A stretch of 57,470 nt of DNA, taken from contig PDTX01000012.1 of the NCBI GenBank assembly GCA_002749065.1, positions 1 through 57,470 on the forward strand, written 5' to 3'. Position numbers and translations under genes: made by a program. This DNA comes from Bacteroidia bacterium. GTDB lineage: Bacteria > Bacteroidota > Bacteroidia > Bacteroidales > CAJPTX01. The notes under the pieces were generated by a model. It made no database searches, was not told the origin of the DNA, and saw only the letters and a program-made list of their open reading frames with translations. Positions within the stretch are counted from its first letter, which is position 1; each line of letters opens with the position of its first letter. Positions 24,919-33,814 of the stretch are shown here, in pieces.

Positions 24919-26268
24919 ATGGGCAGCAAGAGCATCGTGGTGCTAGGCGGTGGCGAGAGCGGCGTGGGGGCCGCCATCCTTGCCCAGAGGGCGGGGTGCG
25001 ACGTGTTCCTGAGTGACGCGGGCCAGCTGGGCCAGGCGCGCCGCGCCGAGCTGCAGCGCCGCGGCATTGCGCTCGAGGAGGGGGGGCACACCCCGGCGCG
25101 TATCCTCTCGGCCGACGAGGTGGTGAAGAGCCCCGGTATCCCCGAGACGGCCCCCATCGTCGTGGCCCTGCGGGAGCGGGGTGTACCCGTCATCTCCGAG
25201 ATAGAGCTGGCCGGCCGGCACATCGGCGGCGCGAAGACCATCTGCATAACGGGCAGCAACGGCAAGACCACCACCACCCACCTGCTGCACCAGATGCTGC
25301 TCGCCGCCGGGCTCAACGTCGGCATGGTCGGCAACGTGGGGCAGAGCTTCGCCCGCCAGGTGGCCCTCGCCCCCCGGGACTACTACGTGGTGGAACTCTC
25401 GAGCTTCCAGCTCGACGGCATGTACGACTTCCGCGCCGACGTGGCCGTGCTGCTGAACATCACCCCCGACCACCTGGACCGCTACGACCACAGGCTGGAG
25501 AACTACGCCGCCTCCAAGCTGCGCATCGCCCAGAACCAGGGCCCGGCGGACACCTTCATCCACTGCGCCGACGACCCCGTGAGCCGGGCCACGCTACAGG
25601 GCCACCCCCTCACCGCCGGGAGCGTCCGGCCCTTCACCCGGGGGGGCGAGCCATCCGCCACGGGGAGCTACCAGCGCGGGGAGGCCCTCTGCTTCGTCGA
25701 CGCGCAGGGCCCATGGTCCATTCCCATGCGGGAAATACGCCTGCAGGGGAAGCACAACATGTACAACTGCCAGGCGGCGACCCTGGCCGCGCAGGCCATC
25801 GGGCTGCCCCGGCGGGCGATAGTCGAGGGCATGCGCAGCTTCGCGGGCATAGCCCACCGCCTGGAGCTCGTCGGCGAGCGGGGGGGCGTGCGCTACGTCA
25901 ACGACTCGAAGGCCACCAACACCGACGCGGCCTGGTACGCCCTCGACAGCATGACGACCCCCGTGGTCTGGATCGCCGGGGGCGTGGACAAGGGGAACGA
26001 CTACGCGCCCCTGCTGCCCCTGGTGCAGGGCCGGGTGCACACGCTCATCTGCATGACCACTGATGCCGAGAAGCTGCACGCCAGCTTCGCCGGGGTCGTC
26101 GGCCGCATCGTGGACGCGGGCTCAGCCCGGGAGGCCGTGGCCCAGGCCGCCCGCCTCGCCCAGCCGGGCGACACGGTGCTGCTCTCCCCGGCCTGCGCGA
26201 GCTTCGACCTATTTGACAACTACGAGCAGCGGGGCGAGCTGTTCAGGAAAGCCGTGGAGGAGCTGTAA
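24919..26268 (+). CDS. murD: UDP-MurNAc-L-Ala:D-Glu ligase MurD
   Basis: The 449-residue Mur ligase has an N-terminal Rossmann domain (SIVVLGGGESGVGAAILAQ), the P-loop ICITGSNGKTTTTHLLHQ near residue 112, the carbamoylated-Lys region and VNDSKATNTDAAWYALDS near residue 330, with WIAGGVDKGNDY following. It adds D-glutamate to UDP-MurNAc-L-Ala. Its TAA shares one base with the ftsW ATG. Confidence 0.98.
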   Translation: MGSKSIVVLGGGESGVGAAILAQRAGCDVFLSDAGQLGQARRAELQRRGIALEEGGHTPARILSADEVVKSPGIPETAPIVVALRERGVPVISEIELAGRHIGGAKTICITGSNGKTTTTHLLHQMLLAAGLNVGMVGNVGQSFARQVALAPRDYYVVELSSFQLDGMYDFRADVAVLLNITPDHLDRYDHRLENYAASKLRIAQNQGPADTFIHCADDPVSRATLQGHPLTAGSVRPFTRGGEPSATGSYQRGEALCFVDAQGPWSIPMREIRLQGKHNMYNCQAATLAAQAIGLPRRAIVEGMRSFAGIAHRLELVGERGGVRYVNDSKATNTDAAWYALDSMTTPVVWIAGGVDKGNDYAPLLPLVQGRVHTLICMTTDAEKLHASFAGVVGRIVDAGSAREAVAQAARLAQPGDTVLLSPACASFDLFDNYEQRGELFRKAVEEL

Positions 26269-27458
26269 TGCAAGCAGAAACCGTGACCGGGAACAACCCG
26301 ACTCCGCCACCCGAGGCGGTGATAGGCCGCCGGAAGAGGCTCTTCCGGGGCGATCGGCACATCTGGATCATCATCCTGCTGCTGATGATTATCTCCCTGA
26401 TTGAGGTCTACAGCACCACCGACACCCTGGCCTTCAGGAAGATGGGGGGCGACACGGACTTCTACTTCCTCAAGCAGCTCAAGCATTTCCTCATGGGCCT
26501 CTTCGTGATATTCATCGTCCAGATGTTCGACACCCGCCTCTACATGCCCTGGGGCGGGCTGCTCCTCATCGCGGGCATCCTCCTGCTGGCCTACACGCTG
26601 GTGCAGGGCCTGGAGCTCAACAGCGCCCGCCGCTGGACGCGCATCCTGGGCGTGAGCATGCAACCCTCCGACGTGGTCAAGGTCCCCATGATGGTCTACC
26701 TGGCCACCCAACTGGCCGTGAACCGCAAGAAGGTGCAGGACTTCGCCTGGTCCACGGTCTTCCTGGTCATCCCCATCGTGGTCACCACCGCGCTCATCTT
26801 CCCGGAGAACCTCTCCACGGCCGTCCTCTTCGGCCTCTCCTCCTTCATCCTCCTGGCCCTGGGGAACATGCCCTGGAAGCACCTCTTCCTGGTGGGGGGC
26901 ATCATCGTCGCCCTCTTCCTGGGCGGGGCCCTCATCATGGCCAAGAACAACCCCCAGAGCCGCGTCTCCACCTGGGTGAACCGCCTGACCAGCTTCCAGG
27001 GCAAGGAGGACAGCTTCCAGGCCGAGCAGGCGAAAATCGCCGTGGCCTCCGGCATGTTCTGGGGGAAGGGGCCGGGCAACAGCACCCAGCGGATCATCCT
27101 CCCGCTCTCCTACTCCGACTTCATCTACGCCAACAGCATAGAGGAGGGCGGCCTGGCCCTGGGCCTGCTCCTCATCGTGCTCTACCTCTGGCTGCTGGTG
27201 CGCATCATGCGCGTGGTGCGCCGCAGCAAGGATGCCTACTACGTGTACCTCGCGGCGGGGCTGGGCAGCATGATGGTGCTGCAGGCCTTCGTCCACATGT
27301 GGATATCGGTGGGCCTGCTGCCCGTCACGGGGCAACCCCTCCCGCTGGTGAGCATGGGGGGCTCGTCCATCATCGTCAACAGCCTGGCGCTGGGCATGAT
27401 ACTCAGCATCGCCCGGGTGCAGAAAAAGCAGGAGCTCTATGAGGGCGAGCGGGTCTAG
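26268..27458 (+). CDS. ftsW: Septal peptidoglycan polymerase FtsW
   Basis: The 396-residue SEDS-family protein has ten membrane helices. Typical segments are EVYSTTDTLAFRK after helix 1, ELNSARRWTRILGVSMQPSD (RRW motif), EEGGLALGLLL (with the catalytic-region acidic residue near DFIYANSIEEGG) and the closing PLVSMGGSSIIVNSLALG. It polymerises lipid II into glycan strands together with FtsI. It overlaps murD by one base and murG by 20 bases. Confidence 0.97.
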   Translation: MQAETVTGNNPTPPPEAVIGRRKRLFRGDRHIWIIILLLMIISLIEVYSTTDTLAFRKMGGDTDFYFLKQLKHFLMGLFVIFIVQMFDTRLYMPWGGLLLIAGILLLAYTLVQGLELNSARRWTRILGVSMQPSDVVKVPMMVYLATQLAVNRKKVQDFAWSTVFLVIPIVVTTALIFPENLSTAVLFGLSSFILLALGNMPWKHLFLVGGIIVALFLGGALIMAKNNPQSRVSTWVNRLTSFQGKEDSFQAEQAKIAVASGMFWGKGPGNSTQRIILPLSYSDFIYANSIEEGGLALGLLLIVLYLWLLVRIMRVVRRSKDAYYVYLAAGLGSMMVLQAFVHMWISVGLLPVTGQPLPLVSMGGSSIIVNSLALGMILSIARVQKKQELYEGERV

Positions 27459-28563
27459 CTACAGGTTCATCATATCCGGCGGCGGCACGGGGGGGCACAT
27501 CTTCCCGGCCATCGCCATCGCCAACGCGCTGGTGGCCGAGCACCCGGGCTGCGAGCTGCTCTTCGTGGGGGCGGAGGGGCGCATGGAGATGACCCGCGTG
27601 CCCGAGGCCGGCTACCGCATCGAGGGGCTGCCCATGGTGGGCATGCCCCGCTCGCGCAACCCCCTGGCCATGCTGCGCTTCCTGCTGGCCTGGGCCCGGA
27701 GCAACCGCCGGGCCAGGCGCATCATCCGGGATTTCGGGCCCGACCTGGTGATCGGCGTCGGGGGCTACTCCTCCGCGCCCACCCTCGGGGAGGCGCAGAA
27801 GCTCGGCGTGCCCACCCTCATCCAGGAGCAGAACGGCTACGCCGGGCGTGCCAACCGCCTGCTTGCCCGCCGCGCCAGGGCGGTGAGCGTGGCCTACGAG
27901 GGCATGGAGCGCTTCTTCCCGTCTGAGAAGGTAGTGCTCACCGGCAACCCCGTGCGGCAGGTCCTCGCCGGGGGGCTGCCGACAAGGGACGCGGCGCGGG
28001 CGGAGCTGGGATTGCCGCCGCGGCAGCGGGTGCTGCTCATCGTGGGGGGGAGCCTCGGGGCCAGCACGCTCAACGCGGCCATCACCGACCAGCTGCCCCT
28101 GCTGGCCGAGCACCCCGAGACCACCGTCTGCCTCCAGACCGGCGCGCGGAGCTACGAGGCCGTCCGGGAGCGCGTGGCCACCTACCCGGGCGACAACCTC
28201 CGGGTGCTAGACTTCATCGGCCGGATGGACCTCTACTACGCGGCGGCCGACCTCATCGTGTCGCGGGCCGGGGCCATCGCCATCTCCGAGCTCTGCATCG
28301 TGGGCAAGCCGCTCATCCTGGTCCCCTCGCCCAACGTGGCCGAGGACCACCAGACCCGCAACGCCGAGACCCTCTCCACCCGGGGGGCCGCCCGCCTCAT
28401 ACCCGACCACCAGGCCCGCGAGCAGCTGCTGCCGCAGGCCCTCGAGCTGCTGCAGCGCCCGCAGGAGTGCCAGGCCATGGCCGAGAGGATACGCCCCCTG
28501 GCCCGGCCGCACGCCGACAGGGACATCGTACGGATTATCAACCAAATACTGGGGGAGGAATAG
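27439..28563 (+). CDS. murG: UDP-GlcNAc:lipid I N-acetylglucosaminyltransferase MurG
   Basis: The 374-residue GT28 enzyme has the N-terminal glycine loop ISGGGTGGHIFPAIAIANAL, GYSSAPTLGEAQKLGVPTLIQEQN (membrane-side and acceptor region), the second glycine loop VGGSLGASTLNAAI and the donor-binding VSRAGAIAISELCIVGKPLILVP region with AEDHQTRNAE. It makes lipid II at the cytoplasmic membrane. The start codon lies inside ftsW (20-base overlap), implying coupled translation. Confidence 0.98.
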   Translation: MRASGSSYRFIISGGGTGGHIFPAIAIANALVAEHPGCELLFVGAEGRMEMTRVPEAGYRIEGLPMVGMPRSRNPLAMLRFLLAWARSNRRARRIIRDFGPDLVIGVGGYSSAPTLGEAQKLGVPTLIQEQNGYAGRANRLLARRARAVSVAYEGMERFFPSEKVVLTGNPVRQVLAGGLPTRDAARAELGLPPRQRVLLIVGGSLGASTLNAAITDQLPLLAEHPETTVCLQTGARSYEAVRERVATYPGDNLRVLDFIGRMDLYYAAADLIVSRAGAIAISELCIVGKPLILVPSPNVAEDHQTRNAETLSTRGAARLIPDHQAREQLLPQALELLQRPQECQAMAERIRPLARPHADRDIVRIINQILGEE

Positions 28564-28565
28564 CC

Positions 28566-29960
28566 ATGCGTAGGTCGCACGTATACGCAGAAATCAAGCG
28601 CGTCTACCTACTCGGCGTGGGCGGCATCGGCATGAGCGCGCTCGCACGCTACTTCCACGCGAAGGGGCGCACCGTGGCCGGCTACGACCGCACGCCCTCG
28701 GAGCTGACCCGCACGCTGGAGCGCGAGGGCATGGCCGTGCACTACGCCGACGACCCCGGCCTCATCCCGGCCGAATTCCGGCAGCCCAGCCCCGAGACCC
28801 TCGTCATCTACACCCCGGCCATACCCGACGACATGCTCGAGAAGACCCGTCTGCAGGAGATGGGCCACCAGCTATACAAGCGCGCCGAGGTGCTGGGCCT
28901 CATCGCCAGGAGCCACACCACCCTGGCCGTCGCCGGCACCCACGGCAAGACGACCACCTCCACCATGCTCGCCCACATGCTCAGCGCGGCCCGGGGCTGC
29001 ACGGCCTTCCTGGGGGGCGTGAGCCGCAGCGACAACTCCAACCTCATCCTCCCCAAGCAGAGCTCCAAGCTCCTGGTGGCCGAGGCCGACGAGTTCGACA
29101 GGTCCTTCCTCCACCTCGCCCCGCAGGTGACGGCCATCACCTCCGTGTCGCCCGACCACCTCGACGTGTATGGCACGCCCGAGCAACTCGTGGAGGCCTT
29201 CCGCCAGTTCGCCAGCCAGAATACGGCCAAGCGCCTGATCGTGCATGCCGATGCGGCCGGGCACTTCGGGGGGCTGGACCTTGAGCTCTGCACCTACTCG
29301 GGCCACGGCCCGGCCGACTACCGGGCCGAGAACATCAGCCACGACGGCCTCTGCTACTTCACGCTCGCGAGCCCCATATCCGGGCGTTCGCGCGTCGCGA
29401 TGCGCCCCGGCGGGCTGCACAACATCGAGAATGCCGTGGCTGCCATCGCCATGGCCGAGCAGCTGGGCATACCCCCGGCCGAGCTCCTCCCGGCGCTGGA
29501 GACCTTCCAGGGGGTGAAGCGGCGCTACGAGCTCTACCACCAGGGCCAGAAGGGGGTATTCATCGACGACTACGCCCACCACCCCGAGGAGATTGAGGCC
29601 GCCATCCGGGCCGTCAGGGCCATGTTCCCCGGCAGGCACCTAACGGCCGTCTTCCAGCCGCACCTCTACACCCGGACGCGCGACTTCCTCGACGGCTTCG
29701 CCACCGCCCTGGCCACCGCCGACGCCGCCATACTCATACCCATATACCCGGCCCGCGAGGAGCCCATACTGGGGGTCGACTCCAAGCTCATACTCGACAG
29801 GATGCCCGGGAGCGTACGGAGGGTCTACACCGAGAAGCACCTCCTGGGCGAGGTGCTGGCCCGGGAGGAAACCGACATCGTCCTCTCCATGGGGGCCGGC
29901 AACATCGGCGAGCTCGCCCCCCAGCTCGCCGAGATCATCAGGCGAAAGGAGGATGCCTAA
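28566..29960 (+). CDS. murC: UDP-MurNAc:L-alanine ligase MurC
   Basis: The 464-residue Mur ligase has the N-terminal dinucleotide-like loop LLGVGGIGMSALARYF, P-loop VAGTHGKTTTSTMLAHML near residue 122, EADEFDRSFLHL, the HNIENAVAAIAMA segment and DDYAHHPEEIEAAIRA with QPHLYTRTRDF near residue 360. It adds the first L-alanine to UDP-MurNAc. ATG 28566 lies 2 bases after the murG stop; its TAA shares a base with the ftsQ ATG. Confidence 0.98.
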   Translation: MRRSHVYAEIKRVYLLGVGGIGMSALARYFHAKGRTVAGYDRTPSELTRTLEREGMAVHYADDPGLIPAEFRQPSPETLVIYTPAIPDDMLEKTRLQEMGHQLYKRAEVLGLIARSHTTLAVAGTHGKTTTSTMLAHMLSAARGCTAFLGGVSRSDNSNLILPKQSSKLLVAEADEFDRSFLHLAPQVTAITSVSPDHLDVYGTPEQLVEAFRQFASQNTAKRLIVHADAAGHFGGLDLELCTYSGHGPADYRAENISHDGLCYFTLASPISGRSRVAMRPGGLHNIENAVAAIAMAEQLGIPPAELLPALETFQGVKRRYELYHQGQKGVFIDDYAHHPEEIEAAIRAVRAMFPGRHLTAVFQPHLYTRTRDFLDGFATALATADAAILIPIYPAREEPILGVDSKLILDRMPGSVRRVYTEKHLLGEVLAREETDIVLSMGAGNIGELAPQLAEIIRRKEDA

Positions 29961-30748
29961 TGGCTAGATTGCTCAGGATACTCGCCCTGCTGCTGGGCGG
30001 CATGCTGCTCCTACTCGCGGGCTACACCTTCGTCTACAGCGCGGGCCAGAGCGCGGAGGAACGCTGCGAGAAAATCAGGGTGCGCGTGCGCGACTCGGCC
30101 CACCACCGCTTCATGACCCCCGAGCGGGTGGAGCAGCACCTCCAGCTCAGGCTCGGCGCGATCAGGGGGCGGCTGCTCGACTCCATCAACACCCACCACA
30201 TCGAGAGCATCATCGGCGAGCTGCCCAGCGTCCGCGAGGCGCAGGCCTACGCCCTGGGGCGCCGCGAGCTGCGCATCGACGTGTGGCAGCGCACCCCGCT
30301 CTTCCGTATCATCGACCAACGGCAGGACGCGTGCTACGTGGATGCCCAGGGGAGAACCTTCCCCCTCGACAGCCAGTACGCCGCCCATGTGCTCGTGGTC
30401 TCGGGCAACATCCCGGCCCCCCCGTCGGATGTCGCCCGCGGAGACTCCACCGTCGCGGCGCGCTGGCGGCCCTTCTGGCCGCAGCTCTTCGGCCTGGTCC
30501 AGCACCTCCATCAGGACAGGCTCTGGAAGAACCTCTTCTGCCAGGTGTACGTTGTTAGTCCGCAGCGCGTGGAGCTCATCCCCCGCGTCGGGGGGCAGGT
30601 CATCGTCCTGGGCGGGCTCGACCAGTACGAATACAAACTCAACAAGCTGTGGTCCTACTTCAGGGCCGACCTCCCCCAGGGGGTGCGCGATCAGTACGCG
30701 CAGATCGACCTGAGCTATAGCGACCAGATTGTTTGCCAGAAAAGGTAG
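29960..30748 (+). CDS. ftsQ: Cell division protein FtsQ
   Basis: The 262-residue bitopic protein has an N-terminal helix (about 5-27, LLRILALLLGGMLLLLAGYTF) and a periplasmic part with a POTRA-like segment (about 55-125, containing INTHHIESIIGELPSVREA) and a beta domain ending near KLWSYFRADLPQGVRDQ. Overall similarity to proteobacterial FtsQ is weak, but size, topology and position between murC and ftsA make the call secure. It links cytosolic and periplasmic divisome parts. Confidence 0.92.
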   Translation: MARLLRILALLLGGMLLLLAGYTFVYSAGQSAEERCEKIRVRVRDSAHHRFMTPERVEQHLQLRLGAIRGRLLDSINTHHIESIIGELPSVREAQAYALGRRELRIDVWQRTPLFRIIDQRQDACYVDAQGRTFPLDSQYAAHVLVVSGNIPAPPSDVARGDSTVAARWRPFWPQLFGLVQHLHQDRLWKNLFCQVYVVSPQRVELIPRVGGQVIVLGGLDQYEYKLNKLWSYFRADLPQGVRDQYAQIDLSYSDQIVCQKR

Positions 30749-30775
30749 GGACCTAATATAGAGGAAGCCATAGAA

Positions 30776-32155
30776 ATGAACGAGATAAAATATATCGCAA
30801 GCCTGGATATCGGCGCCAAGCTCACCAAGCTGGCCGTCTGGGTGGAGGATGGGCCCGAGGGCCCGGGGCCGCAGGTGTTCTACGAGATCATGCCCTCCAA
30901 GGGGATATACGAGAACGCCGTGTCCAACAAGACCGAGCTCAAGCGCAACATCGAGCGGATGCTCAAGAGCCTGGAGGCCAGGGCCGGCTTCCGCATCCGG
31001 GAGGTCTTCGTCGCCTACGCCGGGCGGGACCGCCTCATCGCCTACACCGCCGAGACGGTCTGCAAGACCTACGAGGAGGGCTCCTCCCTGACGGTGGTCT
31101 CGGAGAAGGACCTCCTGCAGGTGGAGGCCGACACGCACAACTGCGAGCTGGAGAAGGACGAGCTGATATACGACAAGGAGCCCGTGGTGTACCTGGCCAA
31201 CGGCCACCCCATCAACGGGCTGAACGTGAACACCTACGCCGACCGCTTCGCCTGCCGCTACAACATCTTCGCGGCCCACGAGAAGGACGTGCAGAAGCTG
31301 GAGCGGGGCCTCCAGGAGGCCAGCCTCCAGGTGAAGGCCAAGGTCTGCAGCATGCGCACCATGAACCGCTTCTACCTGCCCGGGGAGCTCATCCCCTCCG
31401 GGACGGCCATCCTCAACGTGGGCGCCTCCCGCTCCCAGCTCGGCGTCTTCGTGGACGGCCACCTGCGGCACTACAAGACCTTCGCCTTCGGGGGGAACGT
31501 CCTGACCCACCTGCTCAAGGAGGCCCTGGGCTACTCCCCCGAGCGGGCCGAGCAGGCCAAGCGCAACGAGATCGACATCAACATGCAGCTCCCCCTCACC
31601 GAGGAGGTCCCCACCAGCCTCTTCGTGAAGAGCAACGAGCCCCCCTCCCCCCTGCTGGTGGTGTGGGCCGAGGTGGTCACCCACTTCAAGACCATCAACG
31701 AGCAGCTCCGCGAGTGGGATGTCTCCAACCTCATCCGCAACGGCAACGGGATTATCCTCACCGGCGGCGGCCTGGCCTTCCAGAACATCCAGACCTACGT
31801 CGAGTCGCTCTTCGCGTGCATGGGCATGCCCCTGCGGGTCATCAAGCCCGTCAAGACGGACCACCCGCTGGTGCCCTGCTCTGAGGAGGCGGCCGACTAC
31901 GACCCCTCCATCCTCGGGGCGGCCCTCTCGCTGCTGGCCTTCGCCCAGAAGAACGGAGACTATTCGCGCTGCGGTAGGCCCGCACCCGCCGCAGCGCCCG
32001 AGCCCGAGCCGGAGGCCGCGCCCGAAGAGCCCACGCCCCAGGAGCCCGCCGCGAAGGAGGGGGAAAAACCCCAGAACCTCCTCTCCAAGGGCTTCCACCA
32101 GCTCAAGAGCTGGGTGTCGGGCACCATCTTCGGAGACACCAGCTTTGACGAATGA
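30776..32155 (+). CDS. ftsA: Divergent FtsA, actin-like membrane tether of FtsZ
   Basis: The 459-residue protein keeps an actin-fold phosphate-1 segment (YIASLDIGAKLTKLAVW, residues 6-22) and the adenosine motif LTGGGLAF (328-335). The phosphate-2 motif, normally DIGGGTT, reads NVGASRSQ (214-221), so the acidic residue is replaced. A Pro/Glu-rich linker (about 402-430) leads to a C-terminal amphipathic helix (LLSKGFHQLKSWVSGTIFGD, about 434-453), the membrane-targeting sequence. It anchors FtsZ filaments to the membrane. It lies 27 bases after ftsQ and 61 before ftsZ. Whether it binds or hydrolyses ATP normally is open. Confidence 0.92.
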   Translation: MNEIKYIASLDIGAKLTKLAVWVEDGPEGPGPQVFYEIMPSKGIYENAVSNKTELKRNIERMLKSLEARAGFRIREVFVAYAGRDRLIAYTAETVCKTYEEGSSLTVVSEKDLLQVEADTHNCELEKDELIYDKEPVVYLANGHPINGLNVNTYADRFACRYNIFAAHEKDVQKLERGLQEASLQVKAKVCSMRTMNRFYLPGELIPSGTAILNVGASRSQLGVFVDGHLRHYKTFAFGGNVLTHLLKEALGYSPERAEQAKRNEIDINMQLPLTEEVPTSLFVKSNEPPSPLLVVWAEVVTHFKTINEQLREWDVSNLIRNGNGIILTGGGLAFQNIQTYVESLFACMGMPLRVIKPVKTDHPLVPCSEEAADYDPSILGAALSLLAFAQKNGDYSRCGRPAPAAAPEPEPEAAPEEPTPQEPAAKEGEKPQNLLSKGFHQLKSWVSGTIFGDTSFDE

Positions 32156-32216
32156 GAGTGACACATTTTGACACCGGATACCATCCAGAACAACACCTAC
32201 AACTTATCACCAAGCC

Positions 32217-33737
32217 ATGCACAACAACGAGCAGAAGACCAGCGTTCCGGGCGGCGCAGCGCCCACCAGCAATATTTTTCCAGACAGTATCGACGGGCGA
32301 ATAGAGGTATCCGTGGCCCCGGTGGTGCGTGAGAATATCGGGAAGTGCATCCTGGTCATCGGCGTGGGCGGCGCGGGCGGCAACACCGTGGAGTACATGT
32401 ACCGCAGCCCCTCGCCCCACGTGGAGTACTGCGCCATCAACACCGACCTCCAGGACCTCGAGAAGCTCACCATCCCCAACAAGTTCAAGATTGGGGCCAA
32501 GCTCACCGGCAGCCTCGGGGCGGGCGGGAGCGCGGCCAACGGGCGCGACGCCCTCCTGGAGGACGAGGACCGCATCAACGAGTACCTCGAGAAGGTCATC
32601 ACCCGCCAGGGCGACGACCAGATAGAGATGGTCTACATCGTCGGCGGCCTGGGCGGCGGCACGGGCTCGGGCGCCATCCCCGTGCTCTCCCGCATGTGCG
32701 CCGAGCACCAAATCCTCACCGTCGTGCTGTGCATCACCCCGGACGCTGAGCCCCACGAGCGCATGCACTCCACGGCCAAGGAGGCCCTGGTCGAGACGGA
32801 GAAGTGGGCCGACGCCATCATGCCGGTCGACAACTTCAAGCTGCAGCTGACCTTCGGCGAGCTGGAGCTCGAGAAGTGCCACGAGCAGGCCGACCGACTG
32901 CTGGCCCGCTCCCTCAAGGCATCGGTCGACGTGGTGAGCAGCTGCCCCAAGGTGAACCTCGACATGAACGACGTGCGCGCCGTCCTCAAGAGCAACTTCC
33001 TCAACCGGGAGGACAAGGCCGGGCTGAGCCCCGAGCACAAGGGCAAGCTGACCATCCTGGGCACGGGCGAGGGCAGCGGACCCGACCGCATCAAGGAGGC
33101 CCTCAGGGAGATAGCCAACTCCCCGCTACTGCTGCGGAACTCCATCCTCGGCGCGCGGCGCATCCTCTTCCAGCTGCTCTACGCCAAGGACTCGGAGAAC
33201 CCGCCCGTGGCGCGCGACTTCAACCAGATTAAGCGCCTGCTCAAGATGGAGGCCGGGACGCAGGTCGACTTCACCCTGGGTGGCGGGCCCACCGAGGAGA
33301 TCACCGACGACACCGTGCGCCTGACCATCATCGCCACCGGCTTCGAGGAGCCGCCCTCCGAGGTCTTCGAGCAGGAGGTCGCCCTCCGCGACTACGATGC
33401 GGAGGCCCCGGAGAAGGTGCACCTCGTCGAGGACCTCGAGGAGATGCAGATGCCTCAGCCCAAGCTGAAGCTCCCGGGGGCCGAGCGGGTGGTCCGGATG
33501 CCCCAGCTGGTCGACCAGGAGAACGCCCCGGCCAGCCCGGCGGCCGAACCCGCCCCCACCATCAGGGCGGCCGCCAGCAAGGTGAAGACCCGCACCTCCG
33601 TGGCGGCCGAAGAGAGCCTCTTCGCGCAGGCCGAGCAGGCCGAGGAGCCAAACCTAGAGCCAGAGGTCGTGCCGGTGGCGGATGCGCAGGCCGCGGACGA
33701 CCCCAATGCGCCCGCCTGGAAGCGCTACCAGAAGTAG
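32217..33737 (+). CDS. ftsZ: Cell division GTPase FtsZ (divergent)
   Basis: The 506-residue protein is longer than most FtsZ (about 380-430). A 40-residue N-terminal extension precedes the GTPase core. GVGGAGGNTVEYM (49-61) and the tubulin signature GGGTGSG (146-152) are intact, and the T7 loop reads NLDMND (247-252), keeping both catalytic aspartates. The T3/T4-neighbouring loop (GSLGAGGSAANGRDALLE) and the segment after strand S5 (TPDAEPHERMHSTA, in place of PFxFEG) are unusual. A long acidic and Ala/Pro-rich linker (about 395-490) ends in APAWKRYQK, resembling the conserved C-terminal peptide that binds FtsA. It is the last gene of the dcw run. Confidence 0.96.
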   Translation: MHNNEQKTSVPGGAAPTSNIFPDSIDGRIEVSVAPVVRENIGKCILVIGVGGAGGNTVEYMYRSPSPHVEYCAINTDLQDLEKLTIPNKFKIGAKLTGSLGAGGSAANGRDALLEDEDRINEYLEKVITRQGDDQIEMVYIVGGLGGGTGSGAIPVLSRMCAEHQILTVVLCITPDAEPHERMHSTAKEALVETEKWADAIMPVDNFKLQLTFGELELEKCHEQADRLLARSLKASVDVVSSCPKVNLDMNDVRAVLKSNFLNREDKAGLSPEHKGKLTILGTGEGSGPDRIKEALREIANSPLLLRNSILGARRILFQLLYAKDSENPPVARDFNQIKRLLKMEAGTQVDFTLGGGPTEEITDDTVRLTIIATGFEEPPSEVFEQEVALRDYDAEAPEKVHLVEDLEEMQMPQPKLKLPGAERVVRMPQLVDQENAPASPAAEPAPTIRAAASKVKTRTSVAAEESLFAQAEQAEEPNLEPEVVPVADAQAADDPNAPAWKRYQK

Positions 33738-33760
33738 GCCGCCGCAAGCAAGTACACGCC

Positions 33761-33796
33761 GCGGGGCGGGAGATGCGCAGCGCATCCTCGCCTCGC
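33761..33796 (+). other. Long hairpin between ftsZ and the Pro-rich gene
   Basis: GCGGGGCGGG-a-GATGCG (33761-33777) pairs with CGCATC-CTCGCCTCGC (33781-33796) around a CAG loop: 16 pairs with two G-T wobbles and one bulged A. No T-run follows. It may act as a processing or stability element at the end of the dcw message. Confidence 0.5.
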
Positions 33797-33814
33797 GCAC
33801 CAAATGGTAAAGAT

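Noticed and set aside
30011..32164. A 717-codon open frame on the minus strand across ftsQ and ftsA
   Set aside because: It mirrors two clearly real plus-strand genes; high G+C content makes long antisense frames common. The translation is His/Gly/Leu-rich without domains.
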